From the NCBI GenBank assembly GCA_036258055.1, contig DATAEK010000390.1, forward strand, positions 1 through 64,000: a stretch of DNA of 64,000 nt, given 5' to 3'. This DNA is from DATAEK01 sp036258055 (GTDB lineage Bacteria; Acidobacteriota; Vicinamibacteria; Vicinamibacterales; 2-12-FULL-66-21). A program made the position numbers and the translations under genes. Below, piece after piece: positions 7,458 to 17,518 of this stretch (position 1 is the first letter of the stretch; each line of letters starts with the position of its first letter). The notes under the pieces were generated by a model. The model was not told the DNA's origin. It did not search any database and saw only the letters and a list, made by a program, of their open reading frames with translations.

Positions 7458-9989
7458 TCAGCGTCCTCCAGCGGCCGGGCGTGCCGGACTGAGCTCGACG
7501 TAGTCGAGGTCTGCTCCCTCCTTGCCATCGGCGGTGCCCTCGACGCGAATCGCGTCGCCAGGCGCGAGGCGCACTCCCTTGAGCGTGTGACGCGTGGCGG
7601 TGTGACCGTTCGCTTCCGGCGACGGCAAATCACGATTCGCACGCCAGCTATCAACTGGACGACCGTTGACGAGGACCGTGAACCGCGAGGCGCCGTCGTT
7701 CTCGTCGAAGTACTGGACGGCAAGATCGTACGTGCCCGCCGCACCGTCGTACGTCATCGTCGCCGCGCAGGTCGCGCCTGAACCACAGGTCACTGCACTT
7801 CCACCCGACGCCGTTTCCCACGGCGTCACCTTCATCGGCGCATACCCATCGAGGACCATCGTCTCCGCTTCCACGCGGCCGGGGAAGCGTCCGGCTCGTC
7901 CTTTCGCATCGGCGATCGCGGACGCGCGGAGGAACCAGCTGACCACGGCATCGCGCCAGACGATGGCGTGTCCGGCCTGAAACTCGAGCCGGTCGAGCAC
8001 GGCGGCGAAACGCTCGCGGTCAATCGCGCTCTCGAGGCTTCTCCAACGTGTCACGAAGTCGGCCGCTTGCGCGGCTCCTTCATAGTGCGAATCGTAGATG
8101 TGCTGAATCACCGTCTTCCCGGATTTCAGCACGTGCGTGTACGGCACATGATGCATGAACAGCAGGAGCGCGTCGGGACAGCGCTCGAGCGACTCGTACA
8201 TCGCGGCGACCGCCGGTGCGTACTGCCCGATGTAGCCAGTGCCGGTTGCCGACGTGCGATCCATACCGATGCCGCGATCGTCGGCGCGATGCCACTGTCC
8301 CCAGCCGTTCCGTTCCGACGATTCCACGCCAGGTCCGAAATGCACGCCGATGATGTCGGTCAATGTGCCCGCGCCGAGCGGACCTGAATACCCCTCGTAC
8401 GCCGGCCACGAGTCCCTCAGAATGCTGTCGATGGTCTGGACCGTTCGCGCACCGTTGCCGAACGTCTGTCGCGTCCACTCGTCGGCGATCGCGTCCGCCC
8501 CGAGATCGGGATTCCACGCCAGTCGGCCAAAACCGTACAAGTTGGCCATCGCGAGATCGTGACCGAGCCAGTTCGCGTCGCGACCGACGTTCGACACGCC
8601 GACAAACCCGCCGAGCGGCCGCCGAAACGTCGCGCCGGAGACCAGCTGCTTCACGGGCGTTGCGCGTCCAGCCACACGCATGTCGAAGTCGAGCGGCTCC
8701 TTCCACATCGGCACGAGGTAGCAGACGTGACGCTGCTGTCCGAGGTACTCCTGCGTGATCTGGAGCTCGATCGCCTGATTCGTTTTCTCGAGGGCGCCGA
8801 AGAGCGGCGACGCTGGTTCCCGAACCTGGAAGTCGATCGGCCCGTGCTTGATCTGCAGGACGACATTGTCGTCGAACGCGCCGTCGAGGGTGCGGAAGTT
8901 GTCGTACGCGGCCCGCGCGCGATCGTTCTTCGGGTTCTGCCAGTCCATGTGATGGTCGTAGACGAACCCGCGGTAGAAGATCACGCCGCCGTGCGGCGCG
9001 AGGGCTCGCGCGATCACATTGGCTGCGTCGGCGTGGGTGCGGCCGTACGCGGACGGCCCGAGCCGGCCCTCGGAATCCGCCTTCAGTACGAAGCCGGCGA
9101 AGTCGGGAATCGCGCGATAGATGTCGTCGGCGTGCGATTTCCAGAACGCCGCGACCCGCGGATCGAGGGGGTCGAACGTGTCGAGGCCACCGATGCGCTG
9201 CGGGCTGCTGAAGTCCACGGCAATCGCAAGCCCTACCCCCCAGGGCCGGAAGGCCTCGGCCAGCCGCACGAGATCGGGGATGAACTCCGCGGTCAGCACG
9301 CGCGGGTTCGCGTTGACGTTGTTGACCGACGCCGCGTTGATGCCGACCGACGCAAGAATCCGTGCGTATTCGCGCGCCCGCGTCAGATCCTTCACCACCC
9401 GATCGTCCTCGAAGAAAATCGACGATCCCGCGTAGCCGCGCTCGATCGTGCCGTCCAGGTTGTTCCACTCGTTGACCCAGCGCAGCGGCGCGGCCGGCTC
9501 CTGCTTCTCGTTCAGATCATGCAGCGCGTCACCGATCGCGACGCGTCGCAGCAGCGCGAACACGCCGTAGAGCACGCCACGGTCATCCCGCCCGGCAACG
9601 ATTACGCTGTTCGACGATGTACGTCCCAGCCAGAAGCTGCCCGGCCGCGTCAGTTCCGGCACTGAGACACCCGCCACCGACGAGAACACACGATCCCGCG
9701 TACCGATGACGATGCCCGGCGCTCCGCCGTCCGCGTCCACGCTGACCATCTTTCGTCCGAGCATCGATGACAGACCTCGCACGATCTCGTCGCGTGCGCT
9801 CCGGATGGCAGGGGAGTCGCCGAGCGTGACGACCGTTGCCGGCAGCGCTTTGCCGATTTCCGCGCGGGCGGCCGGATCGAGCGGCGCGTATCGCAGCCAC
9901 GCCGCGGCCCCGGTCTCTCCTTGCGCCGATGACGCCGCGAGTGAAAGAACGATGGCGACGAGCGCCGGGCACAGGCGGACTCTGATCAT
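7458..9989 (-). CDS. Secreted alpha-glucuronidase, GH67, with C-terminal carbohydrate-binding-like domain
   Basis: This is an 843-residue exoglycosidase that removes (4-O-methyl)glucuronic acid from xylan-derived oligosaccharides. A signal peptide is visible (about 1-24, ending SSAQG). The GH67 catalytic segments occur in order: LKADSEGRLGP near residue 300, KHGPIDFQVRE near 383 and ITQEYLGQQRH near 412. By family knowledge the Glu, Asp and Glu in these are catalytic or acid/base residues. Residues beyond about 720 (GRVEAETM, TYDGAAGTYDLAVQYFDENDGASRF, DLDYVEL) look like a CBM35/CBM6-type module. The start at 9989 gives the signal peptide. Divergently placed to the GH3 gene, it suggests a xylan-utilisation pair. 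Confidence 0.92.
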   Translation of the reverse strand: MIRVRLCPALVAIVLSLAASSAQGETGAAAWLRYAPLDPAARAEIGKALPATVVTLGDSPAIRSARDEIVRGLSSMLGRKMVSVDADGGAPGIVIGTRDRVFSSVAGVSVPELTRPGSFWLGRTSSNSVIVAGRDDRGVLYGVFALLRRVAIGDALHDLNEKQEPAAPLRWVNEWNNLDGTIERGYAGSSIFFEDDRVVKDLTRAREYARILASVGINAASVNNVNANPRVLTAEFIPDLVRLAEAFRPWGVGLAIAVDFSSPQRIGGLDTFDPLDPRVAAFWKSHADDIYRAIPDFAGFVLKADSEGRLGPSAYGRTHADAANVIARALAPHGGVIFYRGFVYDHHMDWQNPKNDRARAAYDNFRTLDGAFDDNVVLQIKHGPIDFQVREPASPLFGALEKTNQAIELQITQEYLGQQRHVCYLVPMWKEPLDFDMRVAGRATPVKQLVSGATFRRPLGGFVGVSNVGRDANWLGHDLAMANLYGFGRLAWNPDLGADAIADEWTRQTFGNGARTVQTIDSILRDSWPAYEGYSGPLGAGTLTDIIGVHFGPGVESSERNGWGQWHRADDRGIGMDRTSATGTGYIGQYAPAVAAMYESLERCPDALLLFMHHVPYTHVLKSGKTVIQHIYDSHYEGAAQAADFVTRWRSLESAIDRERFAAVLDRLEFQAGHAIVWRDAVVSWFLRASAIADAKGRAGRFPGRVEAETMVLDGYAPMKVTPWETASGGSAVTCGSGATCAATMTYDGAAGTYDLAVQYFDENDGASRFTVLVNGRPVDSWRANRDLPSPEANGHTATRHTLKGVRLAPGDAIRVEGTADGKEGADLDYVELSPARPAAGGR

Positions 9990-10037
9990 GGGCACGTCTC
10001 GACGGGGATGAGCATCTGCACGTATCCTCGGGATGGC

Positions 10038-10086
10038 AAATGGCAAATGGCAAATGGCAAATGGTAAATGGTAAATGGTAAATGGG
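10038..10086. repeat. AAATGGN heptamer array (7 units)
   Basis: Seven exact tandem 7-bp units (AAATGGC three times, AAATGGT three times, AAATGGG) are followed by a degenerate stretch of GGGCCATGG-type words up to about 10113. It lies in the 262-bp divergent intergenic region between the GH67 and GH3 genes, which otherwise holds the start of a 26-nt inverted repeat copy (10211-10236). Confidence 0.9.
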
Positions 10087-10251
10087 GATGGGCCATGGGC
10101 GATGGGCCATGGACCCAGTGTCGCGGGTGCTGGGACGGTGTTGAGCGAGGCTCAGCGCGGAATCAGCAGCGCCTGCGGCTGCAGCCGAGCACGAACGTGC
10201 GAGGCTGCCGCGAGCGGGGGTGGGGCCCCGCGAGCATTAAGAGAGGTGAAA

Positions 10252-12603
10252 ATGGTCAGAGCAGGCCGGCTTGGCGGCGCGTGCGTGCTGGTGATGGCGA
10301 TGATCACGGTCCTGGCGGCGCAGACGCCACCAGCCTACAAGGACGCCAGCCGTCCGGTCGACGCGCGCGTCGCGGATCTGCTCGGGCGGATGACGCTCGA
10401 GGAGAAAGTCGCGCAGCTCCAGGGCCTCTGGGACAGAAAGAAGGAGATCCAAGACGCCGACGGACGGTTCAATCCAACGAACGCGACGAAAGTGCTCGGA
10501 CTCGGCATCGGGCAAATCTCGCGTCCGAGCGAGGTCGGCAATACGCCTCAGGGACCACGCGGCCGTGACGCGCGCGAGCACGCCGAGTTCGTCAATGCCG
10601 TACAGAAGTGGGTACTCGCGAACACACGGCTCGGGATCCCAGTGATGTTTCACGAAGAGGCGCTGCATGGTCTCGCAGCGCCTGGCGGCACCCATTTTCC
10701 CGTGCCGATCGCACTCGCCAGCGCATGGGATCCCGCGCTCGTCGAGCGCGTCATGAGCGTCGCCGCGCGCGAGGCGCGCTCCCGCGGCTGTCAGGAGGTG
10801 CTCTCGCCGGTCGTCGATCTCGGCCGCGATCCTCGCTGGGGCCGGATCGAAGAGACCTACGGTGAGGATCCGTATCTCGTCTCGCGGCTCGGTGTGGCGG
10901 CCGTCCGTGGATATCAGGGCACGACCCTTCCGCTCGCGAAAGACAAGGTCTTCGCCACGCTGAAGCACTTCGCCGGCCACGGCTCCCACGAGGGAGGCAT
11001 CAACACCGCACCGGCGCTCGTACCCGAGCGGCTCTTGCGGTCGGAGCTCCTCGTGCCGTTCGAGACGGCGGTCAAGGAGTCCGGCGTCTTCTGCGTGATG
11101 CCGAGCTACAACGAAGTCGACGGGGTCCCTTCACACGTGAACCGCTGGCTCATCGAAGACGTCCTCCGCCGCGAATGGGGCTTCCACGGCATCGTCGTCT
11201 CCGACTACTTCGCGATCGAGCAGCTGGTGAGCCGGCATCATGTCGCGGAGAACAAGGGCGACGCCGCCCGCCGCGCGCTCGAGGCCGGCGTGGACATCGA
11301 GTTGCCGGATCCTGACGGATACCCGGAGCTCGTCGCGATGGTGAAGGACGGCCGTGTCGCGGAGTCGCTCGTCGATCGCGCTGTCACGCACATGCTTCGC
11401 GCCAAGTTCCTCGCCAACCTCTTCGAGCAGCCATTCGTGGACCCCGAGGAAGCTGCACGCACGAGCAACACGCCGGAATCACAGGCGCTCGCGCTCGAGG
11501 CTGCCCGCCGGTCGATTGTGCTGCTGAAGAACGAGCGCGGCGCGCTCCCGCTCGATCGCACCAAGCTGAAGACGCTGGCGGTCGTCGGCCCGAACGCCAA
11601 AGGCGTGCGACTCGGCGGGTACTCACGCGAACCCGGTCGCGGTGTCGACGTGCTGACGGGAATCACGAGTGCGGCAGGCACCGGCGTGCGCGTGACCTAT
11701 GCCGAAGGCGTGCGGATCACCGAAGAGCCACCGAACTGGACGCAGGACAAAGTCGTGATGGGCGATGCGGCCAGGAACCGGCAGCGCATCCAGGAGGCAG
11801 TTGCACTTGCACGTCCGGCTGACGTGATCGTCGTCGTGGTCGGGACCAACGAATCGACTTCGCGCGAAGCCTGGGCCGACGATCACCTCGGCGATGCGGC
11901 CGATCTCTCGCTCATGAGTCAGCAGGAGGAGCTGCTTGACGCGATGATCCAGACGGGCAAGCCGGTTGTCGTCGTGCTGATCAACGGTCGGCCGCTCGCG
12001 ACGCCGCGAGTCGCGGAACGCGTGCCCGCGATCCTCGAGACGTGGTACTCGGGACAGGAAGGCGGTACGGCGATCGGCGAGGTGCTTTTCGGGGCCGCGA
12101 ATCCGGGAGGGAAGCTGCCGGTGACGATCCCGCGTCACGTCGGTCAGCTTCCCGTTTACTACAACCGTCGGCCCACGTCCTTCCGCTCGTACATCGACCT
12201 GACGCGCGAGCCGCTGTGGCCGTTCGGACACGGTCTCAGCTACACGACGTTCACGCTGGGCGCACCGGTCGTTTCACCCTCGTCAATCGGACCCGGCGGC
12301 CGCGCCACCGTCACCGTCGACGTCACGAACACCGGCCCTCGTGCGGGCGACGAGGTCGTGCAACTCTACATTCACGACGTCGTCAGCTCGGTGACGCGCC
12401 CGCCGAAGGAGCTCCGCGGCTTCGAGCGCGTGACTCTCGCGCCGGGCGAGAAGAAGACCGTGACGTTCACGCTCGGTCCTGACGCGCTGTCGCTCATCGA
12501 CGCCCGCATGCAACGGGTCGTGGAACCCGGCCGCTTCGAGATCATGGTCGGCACGAGCTCGGCGAAACTCACGACGGCCACGCTCGACGTCGTGGCGCGC
12601 TAA
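10252..12603 (+). CDS. Secreted GH3 glycosidase (beta-glucosidase/beta-xylosidase type)
   Basis: This is a 783-residue exo-acting glycosidase. A signal peptide covers about residues 1-24 (LVMAMITVLAAQ). The GH3 N-terminal TIM barrel follows (LLGRMTLEEKVAQLQG, FHEEALHG, ETYGEDPYLVS, TLKHFAGHG). The likely nucleophile is D318 in GIVVSDYF. Then come the GH3 C-domain (SIVLLKNE, LAVVGPNA) and a fibronectin-III-like C-terminal domain (NTGPRAGDEVVQLYIHD, LRGFERVTLAPGE). The start at 10252 has AGAGGTG upstream. The longer frame upstream runs through the heptamer array and is not real protein. Beside the GH67 alpha-glucuronidase, beta-xylosidase activity is plausible, but specificity is not decided by sequence. 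Confidence 0.92.
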   Translation: MVRAGRLGGACVLVMAMITVLAAQTPPAYKDASRPVDARVADLLGRMTLEEKVAQLQGLWDRKKEIQDADGRFNPTNATKVLGLGIGQISRPSEVGNTPQGPRGRDAREHAEFVNAVQKWVLANTRLGIPVMFHEEALHGLAAPGGTHFPVPIALASAWDPALVERVMSVAAREARSRGCQEVLSPVVDLGRDPRWGRIEETYGEDPYLVSRLGVAAVRGYQGTTLPLAKDKVFATLKHFAGHGSHEGGINTAPALVPERLLRSELLVPFETAVKESGVFCVMPSYNEVDGVPSHVNRWLIEDVLRREWGFHGIVVSDYFAIEQLVSRHHVAENKGDAARRALEAGVDIELPDPDGYPELVAMVKDGRVAESLVDRAVTHMLRAKFLANLFEQPFVDPEEAARTSNTPESQALALEAARRSIVLLKNERGALPLDRTKLKTLAVVGPNAKGVRLGGYSREPGRGVDVLTGITSAAGTGVRVTYAEGVRITEEPPNWTQDKVVMGDAARNRQRIQEAVALARPADVIVVVVGTNESTSREAWADDHLGDAADLSLMSQQEELLDAMIQTGKPVVVVLINGRPLATPRVAERVPAILETWYSGQEGGTAIGEVLFGAANPGGKLPVTIPRHVGQLPVYYNRRPTSFRSYIDLTREPLWPFGHGLSYTTFTLGAPVVSPSSIGPGGRATVTVDVTNTGPRAGDEVVQLYIHDVVSSVTRPPKELRGFERVTLAPGEKKTVTFTLGPDALSLIDARMQRVVEPGRFEIMVGTSSAKLTTATLDVVAR

Positions 12604-12634
12604 CACTCGGCTATCCTGAGCGTCCTTTACCAAA

Positions 12635-15034
12635 ATGGCCGCCCTTCTCACCGACATCCAACTCGCCATCCGGACGTTGCGGAAATCTCCAGGGTTCACG
12701 GCTGCCGCCGTCCTCACGCTCGGGCTCGCGATGACGCTCTGCACGATCGTCATGGCGGTGCTGAACGCGTATCTGTTCAGAGATTTGCCGTATCCGGGGG
12801 CCGAACGGCTCTACTCCGTTCGTTACAGCGCGCCCGGGCAGGACGAGCCGGATCAAATGGAGACGCTCGATTGGGCGGCGCTCGGCGACGCGATCGAGCA
12901 GCCGATTGCCTGGGACCTCGACATGTTCTATGTGCTCGGCGGTGAGACCGCGGAGCAAGCCCCGGGGGCCTGGGTGACGCCGGGCTTCGTGGAGGGTCTG
13001 GGGATCCGGCCAGAGATCGGTCGCGGGTTCGACGCGGCGGCCTTCGCGGCGGGCAGCGGTAACGTCGCGCTCATCAGCCATCGCCTGTGGACCTCGAGAT
13101 TCAATCGCGATCAGTCCGTCGTCGGTCAGACGTTCACGGCTTATGTGAGCGATCGACCGGAAGAGGCAGAACGATTCACGATCATCGGCGTGTTGCCGGA
13201 GCGGTTCTGGCACCTGAATCAGTACACGGACATCCTCGTGCCGCTGCGGGCGCCGACCTATCCCTACATGGTCCGGTTGCGGGCCGGTGTGACCGCAGAC
13301 GAGGCAGCCAGCAGGATCACCGCGCTCGTGCGCGCCGGCGCGTCGGGCGTGCCTCCGAAGTGGCAGGCGACCCTCACTTCGACGCGCGCGCTCTACGTCG
13401 AGCGCATTCGTCCGATCCTCCGCAGCGTAACCGTCGCGTCCGCGCTCGTCTTGCTCGTCGGCTGCGCCAACGTGGCCGGCCTGCTGCTGCTCCGGGCGAC
13501 GCGGCGTCAGCGTGAAATTGCCGTGCGGACTGCGCTGGGTGCGAGTCGTGCCGCCATTGCCCGCATGCTCGCGGCCGAAGCGCTCGTCGTGGGCGCAGCG
13601 GCAACGGCGTGCGCCCTCTTCCTGACCAGGCTGACGCTGTCATCCCTCGCTCCGCTCGTCCAACGTCAGCTCGGTCGATCCGCTCCGGGAGGCGAGATCG
13701 CCTTTGCGCTGGACACGACGGTTCTCGTGGCAGCCGCGCTCGTCGGCCTCGCGACAGCGCTTCTGTGCGGCCTGACGCCGATCCTCGCGTCGTTCCGTCC
13801 CGGGGTCGCCGCCGCGCTGCAAAGCTCGACGCGCACCACGACCGAAGGCCGGAGGAGCCGCCGCTTGCGTGCCGGACTCATCGCGCTCGAGATTGCCGCG
13901 TCGCTCGCGTTGCTGTCGGGCTCCGCGCTCATGCTGCGCACGGTCGTGTCGCTCGTACGCGCCGATCTCGGCTTCGAGTCCGAGCGCACGCTGATCGCTT
14001 CGATCACCCTGCGTCAGAACCGGTACCCCGACGCGGCCAGCCGTCTTGCGTTCTACGATCGCCTGCTCCGGTCGATCGGTGGCATCGCCGGCATCCGTTC
14101 CGTCGCGCTGACCTCGTCGTGGCCGCTCCTCCAGCAGCGAGTCGCGCCGATCGAGACGGAGGGTCCCACCGGCCGCGCCAGTACCACCGCGGCGATTCAC
14201 GCCGTGACCGCGGACTATTTCGCGACGACGGCGATTCCTATCGCTTCGGGCCGCGCCTTCGCGCCGTTCGATCGAGAGGGCGGTGAACCCGCTGCCATCG
14301 TCAGCGACACGCTCGCGAAACGCCTCTGGCCGGGGGAGAGCGCCGTCGGCCATCGCTTGCTCGTGCCGTTTCGAACGCAACAGGGGCCGTCGGCTCCGGT
14401 GGCACGGCTCGTGGTCGGCGTGGCGCGCGATGTCCGGCAGGATCCCGCGGATGTCGATCTCGCCGACGTGTACTTGCCGATGCCACAAGCCGTCGAACGC
14501 TTCGCCGTTGCATTGGTTCGTACTGAGGGGAGCCCGCAGAACTGGCTGCCGGCGCTTCGCGGTGCATTCCACGACGTCGATGCGGAGATACCCATGAACG
14601 CGCGTCCCTTACAGCGCGTCATCGAGGACACGCGTTCGCGGCCGGAATTCCTTGCCTCGCTTCTCGCGGTTCTGGCTGCGATCGCCGCATTCGTTGCCGT
14701 CGTCGGTGTCTACGGGATGATGGCCTACGCCGTACGCCAGCGCGAACGCGAGATTGCCGTGCGCATTGCGATTGGTGCGGATCCTCGTCACGTCACCGAA
14801 GTGTTCCTGCGCGAGGGGGCGACGGTGCTGGCGGCAGGACTCGCGCTCGGTGTGTTCGCTTCGCTCGCTGCCGGTCGTCTGCTCGAGAGCCAGTTGTTCG
14901 GCGTGAGGTCGGATGATCCCGTTGCCGTGCTCGCGGCCGCCGGCGCGTTCGGCACCGCTGGCTTGCTCGCAGTGTGGTGGCCGTCGAGACGCGCAGCCGA
15001 GACCGATCCGGCGATTGCGCTGCGGACGGAGTAA
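12635..15034 (+). CDS. ADOP-type permease (MacB_PCD/FtsX twice)
   Basis: This is a 799-residue membrane protein with the duplicated architecture of acidobacterial orphan permeases: an N-terminal transmembrane helix (about 20-46), a periplasmic MacB core domain, an FtsX three-helix block near residues 265-375, another helix near 405-430, a second periplasmic domain, and a final FtsX block (about 680-795) with the conserved EIAVRIAIGADPRHV segment and ending TDPAIALRTE. MacB-like permeases normally work with an ATPase and a membrane-fusion protein. Neither is near, so the transported substrate and the partner are unknown. It begins 31 bp after the GH3 stop and converges with the next ADOP gene. 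Confidence 0.85.
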   Translation: MAALLTDIQLAIRTLRKSPGFTAAAVLTLGLAMTLCTIVMAVLNAYLFRDLPYPGAERLYSVRYSAPGQDEPDQMETLDWAALGDAIEQPIAWDLDMFYVLGGETAEQAPGAWVTPGFVEGLGIRPEIGRGFDAAAFAAGSGNVALISHRLWTSRFNRDQSVVGQTFTAYVSDRPEEAERFTIIGVLPERFWHLNQYTDILVPLRAPTYPYMVRLRAGVTADEAASRITALVRAGASGVPPKWQATLTSTRALYVERIRPILRSVTVASALVLLVGCANVAGLLLLRATRRQREIAVRTALGASRAAIARMLAAEALVVGAAATACALFLTRLTLSSLAPLVQRQLGRSAPGGEIAFALDTTVLVAAALVGLATALLCGLTPILASFRPGVAAALQSSTRTTTEGRRSRRLRAGLIALEIAASLALLSGSALMLRTVVSLVRADLGFESERTLIASITLRQNRYPDAASRLAFYDRLLRSIGGIAGIRSVALTSSWPLLQQRVAPIETEGPTGRASTTAAIHAVTADYFATTAIPIASGRAFAPFDREGGEPAAIVSDTLAKRLWPGESAVGHRLLVPFRTQQGPSAPVARLVVGVARDVRQDPADVDLADVYLPMPQAVERFAVALVRTEGSPQNWLPALRGAFHDVDAEIPMNARPLQRVIEDTRSRPEFLASLLAVLAAIAAFVAVVGVYGMMAYAVRQREREIAVRIAIGADPRHVTEVFLREGATVLAAGLALGVFASLAAGRLLESQLFGVRSDDPVAVLAAAGAFGTAGLLAVWWPSRRAAETDPAIALRTE

Positions 15035-15055
15035 ACGAACTGAGAACTGGGACCA

Positions 15056-17518
15056 TTACTCATACCTGAGCGCCACCATCGGATCGACCGCCGACGCGCG
15101 TCGGGCAGGAATGAGGCTCGCGCCTGTGGCCACGACGACGATCGCGGCGAGCGCGGCGGCAAAGGAGATCGGATCGGCCGGCGTCAGACCGAAGAGCATC
15201 GTCTTCAGGAGCTTCGATGCCACGAACGCGAGCGGAAGGCCTACGACGATACCGATCGCGCTGACGACCAGGCTCTCCCGCATGATCATCCAGAGCACGG
15301 CTTTGCGCTCCGCGCCGAGGGCCATGCGGACGCCGATCTCCGAGGTGCGCCGGCTGACCCGGTACGCGAGCGTTCCGTAGAGTCCCGTCGCGACCAGCAG
15401 CGCCGCCATCAGCCCGAAGAACGTTGCCAGCCGCGACATCAACCGCTCGTTCGAGAACGAGCGCCCGAACTGTTCCTCCTGCGTCATCGGCTGGAGCAGC
15501 GGGAGATCCGGTCCAAACTCCTGCACCACCTGCCGCACTTGAGGCAGGAAGGCGCGCGGATCACCGTTCGCGCGCAGCTCGATGTGCATGCCGCCGATCT
15601 CCGGGACCTGCTGGTAGGGGAAGTACGCCATCGGCCGTTCGGCCTCGCGGACGCCGGTGTAGCGGCTGTTCGCCGTAACACCCACGATCGTGTACTCACG
15701 CGAGAGCGAGACCCGGTGTCCGAGAGGCTCGTGCCCGCCAAGGTAACGTTTCACGAATGTCTCGTTCACGATTGCGACCGGCGGCGCACTGGCATTGTCA
15801 GCGTCGGTGAAATCACGACCGAGGAGCAGCGGCGTCCCGAGCACGTGGAAATAGTCAGGTCCCACCGCATTCCACCGCATCGGGGCAAACCCCTTGACGT
15901 CCGGTGGCTTGCCATCGACGACGGCGCCGGTGTTGTTGCTCCACCCCGAGCCGATGCGGTTGCTCATCAACGTAACCGAGTCGATCCCCGGGAGCGTGCG
16001 CAGCCGGCCGGTTAGCGACTGATAGAACCGGGCGGTCGATTCGTCGCCGCGAACGGATTGCGGTGGTGCGACGCCGAACACGAGCAGTCCGCGGGCGCGG
16101 AAGCCGAGATCCGCGTCACTGAGGTTCCGAAGCGTCCGCACGAGCAGGCTGGCGCCGACGAGCAGGATCAGGCACAGCGCCACCTGGACGGCGACGACGA
16201 TCTGACCACCGCGTATCTTCCGCCGATCCGAGGTGATGTTCGACGCGGACGATTTCAGGACGAGTCCGATCGGGACGCGCGACGCCCGCCTGAGCGGCGC
16301 AAGACCGAACAGGAGCGCCGAGATCACCGAGACGGCGATCGTGAAGAGGAGAACGGTCCGGTCGGGAGTCAAGGTGACGTCGAAGTCCGACCATCTCGCC
16401 AGCGCGCGCGTCGCGACGACGGCGAGCGACCACCCGACGACGGCGCCTGCGCTGACGAGGAGGAGGCTCTCGGTGATCAGCTGGCGAAACAGGCGCAGAC
16501 GGTTCCCACCGAGCGCGGTCCGCAGGCTGAACTCGCGCTCACGGGCAGCGTTGCGCGCGGAAAGCAGCATCGACACATTGCCGCAGGCGATGAGGAGCAC
16601 GACGGCGACCATCGCCATCAGCAGCGTGAGCGGTTCGCGATAGTTGTCGCGAAGCCCCTGGATGCCGCGCGCGTCCGTGAGGTACAGCTTCGGAACCTGC
16701 TCGCCGGGCTTGGGCGCAGCGGTTGCGGAATACGCGGCCCGCTGAAAGATTGGTTGTGCCTGTGCGACCGCCCGATCCGCGGTCATCCCTGGCGCCAGGC
16801 GGCCGATGACCATCAGGAACCACCAGTTGGGCGCATCGTAGAACCCTTGGGCCGACTCGGCCGGGACACCCCACGGTCTCAGCTCGGGGCGCGTCTGGAT
16901 CGGAATCCAGACGTCGGTGGCGTGATTGTGCGAGACGCCGGCGAATTCCTCCGGCGTCACGCCGATGATCGTGAACGGCACGCCCTTGACGAAGAGCGTG
17001 TCGCCGATCGCGGATGGATTGCGGGCGAACCTGCGCGTCCAGTAGGCGTAACTGATCACCGCGTTCTGCGTGTGCTGCGATTCATCGTCCGGAGTGAATC
17101 CGCGCCCCCGGGCCATCTGGACGCCGAGCCCCGTGAACAGGTTGCCGCTCACCATGTCCGTCCACACGGTCTCGGGCTCGTTGCCGTAGCGCACCGCGGT
17201 CCGGTCTGTGGCGAGCGGCACGTAGGCCATCAGCTCTGTAAAGATGGCCTCTTCCGTGCGCAGTTGCTGGTAGACCGGCAGCGACAGCGAGGAGTCGTCG
17301 AAACCCGTTTGCGACGAATCCGATGGCTGACCGCTCGTGTGCAGGTACACGAGCTCTTCCGGGTGAGCGACCGGCAGCAGCCGAAGGACGACCGCGTTCA
17401 TCACGCTGAACACGGCCGTATTCGCGCCGATGCCGAGTGCAAACGTGAGCACGGCGACGGCCGCGAATCCCGGCGTGCGCCGGAGTTGACGGAGGGCGAA
17501 GCGCAGATCCTGAGTCAT
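15056..17518 (-). CDS. ADOP-type permease (MacB_PCD/FtsX twice)
   Basis: This is an 820-residue paralogue of the preceding permease on the opposite strand, the two genes ending 21 bp apart. The N-terminus has LRFALRQLRRTPGFAAVAVLTFALGIGANTAVFSVMNA in outline: an amphipathic start and the first membrane helix. The FtsX blocks are recognisable by REREFSLRTALGG near residue 335 and TSEIGVRMALGAERKAV near 725, and the protein ends RRASAVDPMVALRYE. It lacks any nucleotide-binding motif. No ATPase or adaptor gene is adjacent. Confidence 0.85.
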   Translation of the reverse strand: MTQDLRFALRQLRRTPGFAAVAVLTFALGIGANTAVFSVMNAVVLRLLPVAHPEELVYLHTSGQPSDSSQTGFDDSSLSLPVYQQLRTEEAIFTELMAYVPLATDRTAVRYGNEPETVWTDMVSGNLFTGLGVQMARGRGFTPDDESQHTQNAVISYAYWTRRFARNPSAIGDTLFVKGVPFTIIGVTPEEFAGVSHNHATDVWIPIQTRPELRPWGVPAESAQGFYDAPNWWFLMVIGRLAPGMTADRAVAQAQPIFQRAAYSATAAPKPGEQVPKLYLTDARGIQGLRDNYREPLTLLMAMVAVVLLIACGNVSMLLSARNAAREREFSLRTALGGNRLRLFRQLITESLLLVSAGAVVGWSLAVVATRALARWSDFDVTLTPDRTVLLFTIAVSVISALLFGLAPLRRASRVPIGLVLKSSASNITSDRRKIRGGQIVVAVQVALCLILLVGASLLVRTLRNLSDADLGFRARGLLVFGVAPPQSVRGDESTARFYQSLTGRLRTLPGIDSVTLMSNRIGSGWSNNTGAVVDGKPPDVKGFAPMRWNAVGPDYFHVLGTPLLLGRDFTDADNASAPPVAIVNETFVKRYLGGHEPLGHRVSLSREYTIVGVTANSRYTGVREAERPMAYFPYQQVPEIGGMHIELRANGDPRAFLPQVRQVVQEFGPDLPLLQPMTQEEQFGRSFSNERLMSRLATFFGLMAALLVATGLYGTLAYRVSRRTSEIGVRMALGAERKAVLWMIMRESLVVSAIGIVVGLPLAFVASKLLKTMLFGLTPADPISFAAALAAIVVVATGASLIPARRASAVDPMVALRYE

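Noticed and set aside
10075..10251. N-terminal extension of the GH3 protein
   Set aside because: The frame is open upstream but runs through the heptamer array and the 26-nt repeat. The signal peptide and ribosome site mark 10252 as the start.
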